From contig NZ_AP022613.1 in assembly GCF_010730195.1 (NCBI RefSeq), positions 434,001 to 498,000 of the forward strand: DNA of 64,000 bases, written 5' to 3'. A program made the position numbers and the translations under genes. Of the stretch, positions 58,724 through 64,000 are shown one piece after another; the stretch's first letter is position 1, and each line of letters opens with the position of its first letter. The notes beneath the pieces were generated by a model. It worked only from the letters and a program-made list of their open reading frames with translations, searched no databases and was not told the DNA's origin. Source of the stretch: Mycobacterium conspicuum (GTDB lineage Bacteria > Actinomycetota > Actinomycetes > Mycobacteriales > Mycobacteriaceae).

Positions 58724-60154
58724 ATGTCGACGCTCCGCGCAATACTCGAAATGCAAGGATGTCTGGACACCGCTGTCCTTGCAACGCAGGACCCACGTGT
58801 CATGGAGATCGTCGACGCGTTCCTGCCCGATTCGTCCGCCAACTCGCAGTGGTACCAGGAAATCGAAGCGTTCATGTTTCGTGCTGGCGCCGAGGGCGAC
58901 GATGCGCCGCGCACCGTCGCCGACCCGATCAATGCCCTGGCGGAAATTCAGCAAGATTGGGTGTCGCGGCAGCGGCGGCCGACCGCCCCGGAGGCTTCGC
59001 GGCTGATTTACGGCCTCGGTGCTGTCGTCCACCTGACGAGAACCGTGCAGATCGCCTCGATGCCGTTCTCCGATCCGACTGCAGACGAGCGCGGGCGCAG
59101 CCTGCTCGCCGACGTATTCGCGCTCACCGGCGGGCAAGAATTCGAGCAGCGCGCTGCGTTTTTCTCGCTCGACCAGATCGACACGATCGGGAACCTTTTC
59201 GCCGACCATTTCCTCAGCTGGAAGCACTGGACGGAGACCAGCCAGCGACTGGTGGCAATGGGGGTGCTCACCGAGGAGGCGGCGTCGGTGCCCCTGTGCA
59301 ACGCCTGCGTGATCACCTACAACGGCATCGAGTCGGTGGTGGTCGACTCGGTGCTGTCCTCCAACCAGGTCTCGCTCAACGACCTGAAGGCGGTTGTGGA
59401 CCCGCGAAATTGGCGCCACGACTGCGGGAGTTTCTTCTGCGACATGCGGTACGAGAACCTGCGCACCGACGGGTGGCGCCGCGTACTGGAAACCGTCGGC
59501 TTGTGCGCCTTCCCAGAGGAGGTCAGTCCGCGGCTGGTCACCATGCTGAAGTTCCTCAAGACGACGGTGAACAAGCCGGAGAGACACGAGGCTCGGCTGG
59601 ACTACGAACTCAACGACCCGTTCCCCACCCCGCCTAGCGACGGCAAGATCACCGTTGACCACGGCTTCATCAACATGTGGACAGAGCCCAATGGCGATCC
59701 TGATCAGCCCCCGGTATATGTGCGGACCCGGAAGGTCTGCCACATCGACGGCATGCGGCCCTACACGATGAAACGGTTCGTCTGCGCCTTCGGCTACGCG
59801 TTCATCGTCGCCGAGATGCTCTTCGGTTCGGCTCTGGATCCCAAGGCGGCTGCGTTTGGGTGGGACGACCCAGCGACGGAGCACCCCGGTAACCCGAGCG
59901 GCCAACCCCCGGGAGGAGGGACGAAGCCTCCGCCCTCGTCGGGTAATTCGGCCGCATCCACGGCGATCAAGATGGTCGCCGCGTGCGTCGAGGATTTGAC
60001 GGTCAAGCAGTACGACCTGGCCGACAAGTGGATGGCGGGCCAGTTGACCGTGGCCGACCTGGCTCAGTACGGCGCCGAGGTGGGCGCCAGGATCGCGAGT
60101 GATCCGTGGAAGTTTATCCAGGCCATCACCCAGCCAAAGGGAGGCGGCAAGTGA
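58724..60154 (+). CDS. unknown protein, possible SRPBCC/START-like lipid-binding domain
   Basis: 476 aa. The N-terminal ~200 residues are helical; residues ~220-395 contain DPRNWRHDCGSFFCDMRYE, LDYELNDPFPTPP and SDGKITVDHGFINMWTEP, a pattern I associate with helix-grip (SRPBCC) lipid-binding domains; then a Pro/Gly linker and a helical C terminus. No membrane segment or signal peptide. ATG 58724 has GGGAGGCGG upstream. The stop overlaps the next GTG start. No confident homologue recalled; the domain suggestion is tentative. Confidence 0.75.
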   Translation: MSTLRAILEMQGCLDTAVLATQDPRVMEIVDAFLPDSSANSQWYQEIEAFMFRAGAEGDDAPRTVADPINALAEIQQDWVSRQRRPTAPEASRLIYGLGAVVHLTRTVQIASMPFSDPTADERGRSLLADVFALTGGQEFEQRAAFFSLDQIDTIGNLFADHFLSWKHWTETSQRLVAMGVLTEEAASVPLCNACVITYNGIESVVVDSVLSSNQVSLNDLKAVVDPRNWRHDCGSFFCDMRYENLRTDGWRRVLETVGLCAFPEEVSPRLVTMLKFLKTTVNKPERHEARLDYELNDPFPTPPSDGKITVDHGFINMWTEPNGDPDQPPVYVRTRKVCHIDGMRPYTMKRFVCAFGYAFIVAEMLFGSALDPKAAAFGWDDPATEHPGNPSGQPPGGGTKPPPSSGNSAASTAIKMVAACVEDLTVKQYDLADKWMAGQLTVADLAQYGAEVGARIASDPWKFIQAITQPKGGGK

Positions 60155-60681
60155 CCACCTCGAACCCGCCGATGCGCGCGCATAGCGTTGTCGCCCAGCA
60201 ATTGACCAGCAGTATCGCCCAGCGTTGGGTGAAGGCCGGTGACCAGAGCGACTGCGCAGAGGGATTGGGCATAGACGGCCGGATTGCTCTGGTGCACGAC
60301 CTTTGTGATCTCGGGATGAAAAGCTGGGCACTCCTTGCCCAGTGCGTAGTCAGTGGTCCGGGCGCCTGGTTCGGGACGTGTGGATGCGAGGGCGCGTGTG
60401 CGCCACTGCCATCAGAGCCCATCAACGTCAAGGAGGAGACCTATCCGCGGCAGATCGAGGCCGCGGGACCGTTTGTGCGAGTCGGTATGCCGAATGTCGT
60501 TGTTCCCGCGTCCTCCATTGCGTTTGCGCCCTCGTTACTACCGCCGGGCACCACACAATTCCAGGTCCTCCTCACGAATTACAACTTCCTCGGCGCCAAC
60601 TACACCGGGAAAGTCAAGCTGAGCACTCAGGCCGTGCCCAACATTGCACCAGTCGAGATGGTGGTCACCGTCGGATTGTGA
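60151..60681 (+). CDS. unknown protein with C-terminal beta-sandwich
   Basis: 176 aa. Helical Cys-rich N-terminal half (DQSDCAEGLGID, VHDLCDLGMKSWALLAQCVV, WFGTCGCEGACAPLP; seven cysteines, possibly a metal or disulfide site) and a C-terminal Ig-like half (PNVVVPASSIAFAPSLLPPG, FQVLLTNYNFLGANYTGKVK). GTG 60151 has GGGAGGCGG upstream and overlaps the preceding stop; its stop overlaps the cyclase start. Function unknown. The C-terminal half recalls that of the 217-aa protein across the divergent promoter. Confidence 0.75.
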   Translation: MTTSNPPMRAHSVVAQQLTSSIAQRWVKAGDQSDCAEGLGIDGRIALVHDLCDLGMKSWALLAQCVVSGPGAWFGTCGCEGACAPLPSEPINVKEETYPRQIEAAGPFVRVGMPNVVVPASSIAFAPSLLPPGTTQFQVLLTNYNFLGANYTGKVKLSTQAVPNIAPVEMVVTVGL

Positions 60682-63600
60682 GCGACAAGGGAGCCCACAC
60701 AGCGATCGACGACTTGCTTGACCGGGCGGTTCGTGCGATCAACCAGGGCGACCGGAAGACGGCCGATGAGCTTGCCGGGCAGGTACTCGCTGTCGACGGC
60801 GGCAATCCCGACGCCGAGGAGTTACTGGCCGCACCCGGCGACAGCGGTGAGATTCGGCGCCTGACAATCCTTTTCGCGGATCTCGTCGATTCCACAGCAT
60901 TGTCGAGCCGAGTCGAGCTGGAGGTCTACCGCACGGTCGTCGGCCGGTATCGCCACGAGGTGAACCGCATCGTGGAGCAATACGAGGGGCACATCGGGTC
61001 TACCAAAGGCGACGGACTGCTGGCCGTCTTCGGTCATCCCGTGGCTCACGAGAACGACGCGCATCGAGCGGTTCACGCCGGCCTCGACATCGTCAAGGCG
61101 ATCAGCGCGCTCAGCGAGCGGGTGCAGGCACGCTTCGGGTTCGACATCAGTGTCCGCGTAGGCATTCACCGGGGACTGGTCTACCTCGACCTCGCGCAGG
61201 ACGACGTCTACGGTCTGGGGGCCAACGTCGCGGCGCGGGTCTGCAGTATCGCCGCACCGGCAACCGTTGCGGTGTCCCAGCCGATTGAACGTGTGGTGCA
61301 CGACGCGTTCGAGCTCACCGAAAACCCGCCACAGGCGGTGAAGGGCATGGATGATCCGATCCTCACCTATCGTGCGGTCGGCGAGCGCGATGTCGTGTCC
61401 AATGCGCGAGGACCGCTCGTCGGCCGCGAGCGCGAGCTGGCATATCTGGAACAACGTTGGGCTCAGGCCAAGGAGGGTGCCCTGTCTTCGCCGGGCATTG
61501 CATTCGTTGGCGAGGGCGGCATCGGCAAGACCCGACTTGCCTACGCTGCCGTCGACATGGCCCAGCGGGACGGCGCCGTGGTGCTCGGCATTTTCGGGTC
61601 GCCGTTCCACACCGACATGGGGCTGCGGCCGATCCGGCGGCTGCTTGAACGCAGGTGCGGCATCAAACGAGACTCAGATCCTGCCGACCGGCTTGCCAAG
61701 CTGCACGCGGAGGTCACCCAGCGCTCGCTCGACCCGGAGGTGGTGGTCCCGCTGCTGGCACCGGTGCTCGGCATCGACCCCAAGAGCGGCTACGAGTCCG
61801 TGCGCGCCCAGGGGCCCAATCTGTATGGCCGAATCGCCAAGGCGATCCACCATTACCTAATGGCATGCCTGGGCTCCGGGCCCGCACTCGTTCTCGTCGA
61901 TGACATGCACTGGTTCGACGAGGACACCGTCGAGGTGATTAAGACGTTGCTCCACAAGGGCACCGGCCGGCTGATGGTGGTGATCACCGCACGAAGGCTT
62001 CCGCCATTACCGGACCTCACCACGATGTTCGAACTGACCCCGCTAAGCGATGCCGACACCGACAAACTCGTCCTGGCGTTGCACCCGGATCTCGACCGTA
62101 CGGCGCGCAGCCAAGTACACAAGCGTTGCGACGGCATCCCGCTATACATCGAAGAGGTCGTGGCCAAGCTCAAGGAGCAGCCATCCGATGCCGGCCAGTC
62201 AGCGCAAGTGCCCGATACGCTCTACGAAACCCTTTTCGCGAGACTGCGATCCGGGAAGAACAGTCTTGCCGTAGCCGAAGCCGCCGCGCTCATCGGCAGC
62301 CGCTTTGATCGTGCCCTGCTTTCCGCCGTCGTTGACCTGGACGAGCGTGAGATCGACGAACTCCTCGATGAGCTGATGCGCGCGCGGGTGCTCGAGCCAA
62401 CCGGCACGGGTAACTGGAGGTTTCACCACGAGCTGCTGCGCGAGGTCGCCGCCGAGGTCTCACCGCCTACTATTCGCCGCCGGCTGCACAGCCGAATCGC
62501 CGACGCGCTCGTCGCGGCGTCGGCCGATGCGAATCCCGAATGGTCCTTGGTGGCACGGCATTACGAGTCAGCGGAGCGATTCGACGAAGCGGCACGCGCC
62601 CACGAGCAGGCTTCGGCGGACGCTCGTCGCCGCGGTGCCCTCAACGAGGCGCGCACATGTTTGAACCGCGCGTTGGCCAACATCGAGCGCACGGCTGCGA
62701 ACCCGGCACGCGACAAGCGCGAGGTCGCCATACGACTTGAGGCGGGCCTCCTCGCATCCGTGGCACAGGGCCACGCGAGTACGGACGCAGCAGCGGAGTT
62801 CGAGCGCTGCCTGCAGATCATCGGCGCGGACCCAAGCCCGGAGCTGTACGCCACCTTGAATGCGTTGTGGACCTATTACACCGCGCGCGGCGACTTGCGC
62901 CGTGGCATCCAAGTGGGCGAGACGTTGCGGGCGCAACTCGCCGACGTGCCCGGGGTCAACCTCGCTGCCGACGGCATCATGGGAATCCTGGCTGCTTTTC
63001 AAGGAGACTTTTACAACGCACGAGAAACGTTGGAACAAGCCATTGCAGGGGTCTCATCGTCCACCGACGAGATCCCGTACTACGGGCCAAACGACGCAAT
63101 AGGGGGAATGCTGTCGTTCCTCGCGTTCATCCGTTTCATGCAGGGGGATCTTCTCGCAGCGGACCACGCGCTGCAGCAGATGGAAGCCAAGAGCCGCGCG
63201 GCCGGCTTCCCGCAGGGTGCGTTCAGTCTGTGCTACGGGCGATCGATCGAGGCGCTGATCCGCGCCGAGGCCGGCGAACCTGAGCGCTGTGTTGAGCTCG
63301 CCGCCGAACTGAGTTCTCTGGCAAAACAATACGGATTCGATGAATGGTTGATGGTGGGTTGGAGCCAGGAAAGCGCTGGAAAAGCAATGCTGGCACTTGC
63401 CGCAGGCGAAGCCGATGCCGACGCGTTGGCAGCGCACATCAACGTCATGAGCACCGTCGTGCAGACCTGGCGGTCGTTTGAGGTGAAGACTTTCCTGGCC
63501 TACTACGACGGCGTGCTGGCGCGCCTGCTGACCGTCGCGGGTGACCGACGCGCGGCGCGTGAATGCGTTGACGTCGCCCTGGTGATGGGAAAGGAAACCC

Positions 63601-63860
63601 TGATTCAGTTCTACGACGCCGAACTACTGCGCTTGCGGGCGCACACGTTCGACGACGGCGAGGACCGCGATCGCCACTTCCGGGACGCGATCCAGCTTGC
63701 GCAGAAGCAGGGCGCGCACATTTTCGAACTGCGCGCGGCCGCCGACTATTTCGAGTTCGTCGGCGAACCGGCACGGGCTGCGCTGCTCGAAGCCGTCGGC
63801 CGCATGCCCGCCGACCAGGCATGGCCGGATGTCGCGCGCGCGAGGGCGCTGCTGGGGTGA
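60678..63860 (+). CDS. class III adenylate cyclase fused to AAA-type ATPase and TPR-like repeats
   Basis: 1060 aa. N-terminal cyclase domain (about 60-215): metal Asp68 in LTILFADLVDST, Lys110-Gly-Asp112 in STKGDGLLAVFG (Lys for adenine, Asp for metal), and DVYGLGANVAARV with Asn183 and Arg187, so the catalytic set looks complete. Next a signal-transduction ATPase: Walker A GEGGIGKT (278-285) and Walker B LVLVDDMHW (about 406). From ~600 the protein is helical with TPR-like repeats. No LuxR DNA-binding end is present. GTG 60678 overlaps the previous stop. Confidence 0.9.
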   Translation: MSDKGAHTAIDDLLDRAVRAINQGDRKTADELAGQVLAVDGGNPDAEELLAAPGDSGEIRRLTILFADLVDSTALSSRVELEVYRTVVGRYRHEVNRIVEQYEGHIGSTKGDGLLAVFGHPVAHENDAHRAVHAGLDIVKAISALSERVQARFGFDISVRVGIHRGLVYLDLAQDDVYGLGANVAARVCSIAAPATVAVSQPIERVVHDAFELTENPPQAVKGMDDPILTYRAVGERDVVSNARGPLVGRERELAYLEQRWAQAKEGALSSPGIAFVGEGGIGKTRLAYAAVDMAQRDGAVVLGIFGSPFHTDMGLRPIRRLLERRCGIKRDSDPADRLAKLHAEVTQRSLDPEVVVPLLAPVLGIDPKSGYESVRAQGPNLYGRIAKAIHHYLMACLGSGPALVLVDDMHWFDEDTVEVIKTLLHKGTGRLMVVITARRLPPLPDLTTMFELTPLSDADTDKLVLALHPDLDRTARSQVHKRCDGIPLYIEEVVAKLKEQPSDAGQSAQVPDTLYETLFARLRSGKNSLAVAEAAALIGSRFDRALLSAVVDLDEREIDELLDELMRARVLEPTGTGNWRFHHELLREVAAEVSPPTIRRRLHSRIADALVAASADANPEWSLVARHYESAERFDEAARAHEQASADARRRGALNEARTCLNRALANIERTAANPARDKREVAIRLEAGLLASVAQGHASTDAAAEFERCLQIIGADPSPELYATLNALWTYYTARGDLRRGIQVGETLRAQLADVPGVNLAADGIMGILAAFQGDFYNARETLEQAIAGVSSSTDEIPYYGPNDAIGGMLSFLAFIRFMQGDLLAADHALQQMEAKSRAAGFPQGAFSLCYGRSIEALIRAEAGEPERCVELAAELSSLAKQYGFDEWLMVGWSQESAGKAMLALAAGEADADALAAHINVMSTVVQTWRSFEVKTFLAYYDGVLARLLTVAGDRRAARECVDVALVMGKETLIQFYDAELLRLRAHTFDDGEDRDRHFRDAIQLAQKQGAHIFELRAAADYFEFVGEPARAALLEAVGRMPADQAWPDVARARALLG

Positions 63861-64000
63861 CGAAGATTCGCGGGCGAGTCGCCATACTCGGTGGCGGCAT
63901 GGCCGGACTGAGCGCAGCGTGGCGGCTTAGCGAAGCGGGCTGGCGGGACCGATTCGACTCCATCACCGTCTACCAGCGCGGCTGGCGCCTTGGCGGCAAG
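63857..64000 (+). CDS. FAD-dependent oxidoreductase, 5' part only
   Basis: 48 codons before the window ends. GTG 63857 overlaps the cyclase stop. It opens with RVAILGGGMAGLSAAWRLSE (FAD-binding GxGxxG type) and GWRLGGK, the usual start of the amine-oxidase/hydroxysqualene-dehydroxylase-like flavoproteins that act on isoprenoids. Given a polyprenyl synthase in the same cluster, an isoprenoid substrate is a fair inference. Confidence 0.8.
   Translation, partial: MTKIRGRVAILGGGMAGLSAAWRLSEAGWRDRFDSITVYQRGWRLGGK

Noticed and set aside
58724..60154. Encapsulin shell protein linked to the polyprenyl synthase and cyclase
   Set aside because: Size and context (terpenoid enzyme plus cAMP) recall family 2B encapsulin loci, but the sequence shows no cyclic-nucleotide-binding domain or shell-like pattern I can identify.
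58661..60331. 556-aa minus-strand reading frame
   Set aside because: Antisense to the 476-aa unknown gene, which has a ribosome site and is coupled to its neighbours; the minus reading is Arg/Gly/His-rich low-complexity sequence.
1..64000. Insertion sequences or prophage
   Set aside because: No transposase, integrase or phage structural gene was seen on either strand.

Overview
The window is about 68-70% GC, densely coded, and uses many GTG starts that overlap the preceding stop (GTGA/ATGA). Gene content and order follow a stretch of the Mycobacterium tuberculosis chromosome that I recall as Rv0528 to Rv0566c. A PE-domain protein, an F420-type LLM oxidoreductase, a Ddn-like protein and a MgtA mannosyltransferase also point to Mycobacterium. 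A slow grower close to the M. avium complex is my best guess, but that is inference from memory, not a search.

Layout. 0-3.4 kb: cytochrome c maturation (ResB end, CcsA), a ParA-like ATPase, small membrane proteins. 3.3-39.5 kb: a region dominated by menaquinone synthesis: menA, menE, menB, menC, menD, menG, the side-chain reductase menJ and the polyprenyl diphosphate synthase grcC1, interleaved with fabH, a methylthioadenosine phosphorylase, an epimerase, glycosyltransferases, a phosphate transporter, fadD8 and a salicylate-response-type methyltransferase. Compared with the M. tuberculosis order I remember, several modules appear inserted or exchanged: an APC permease (12.5-13.8 kb), a secreted protein plus Ddn-like protein in place of a vapBC pair (20.7-21.8 kb), and a MarR-LLM-SDR / sulfotransferase-DUF1214 island between mgtA and menG (30.5-35.4 kb).

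39.5-47 kb: htpX, a small secreted protein, a SulP transporter, gpsA, a Baeyer-Villiger-type monooxygenase, a RES/Xre toxin-antitoxin pair with a striking upstream inverted repeat, a YajQ protein and tRNA-Tyr. From 47 kb on the window is accessory: a MazE-like antitoxin followed by a decayed MazF, an esterase, a metal-dependent hydrolase divergent from a second monooxygenase, a TetR-amidohydrolase-epoxide hydrolase unit, an orphan PE protein with a C-terminal membrane segment, and GtrA. The last 7 kb holds a less familiar cluster: an all-trans polyprenyl synthase and an Ig-like protein on the minus strand, divergent from a translationally coupled series of two unknown proteins, a 1060-aa adenylate cyclase-AAA ATPase-TPR protein and the start of an FAD-dependent oxidoreductase.

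Non-coding structure: a 45-bp palindromic element occurs once at the menA/mtnP junction and three times with an exact 55-bp period at the fadD8/amidohydrolase junction. Several short perfect palindromes lie in divergent or upstream regions next to regulator genes and are plausible operators.
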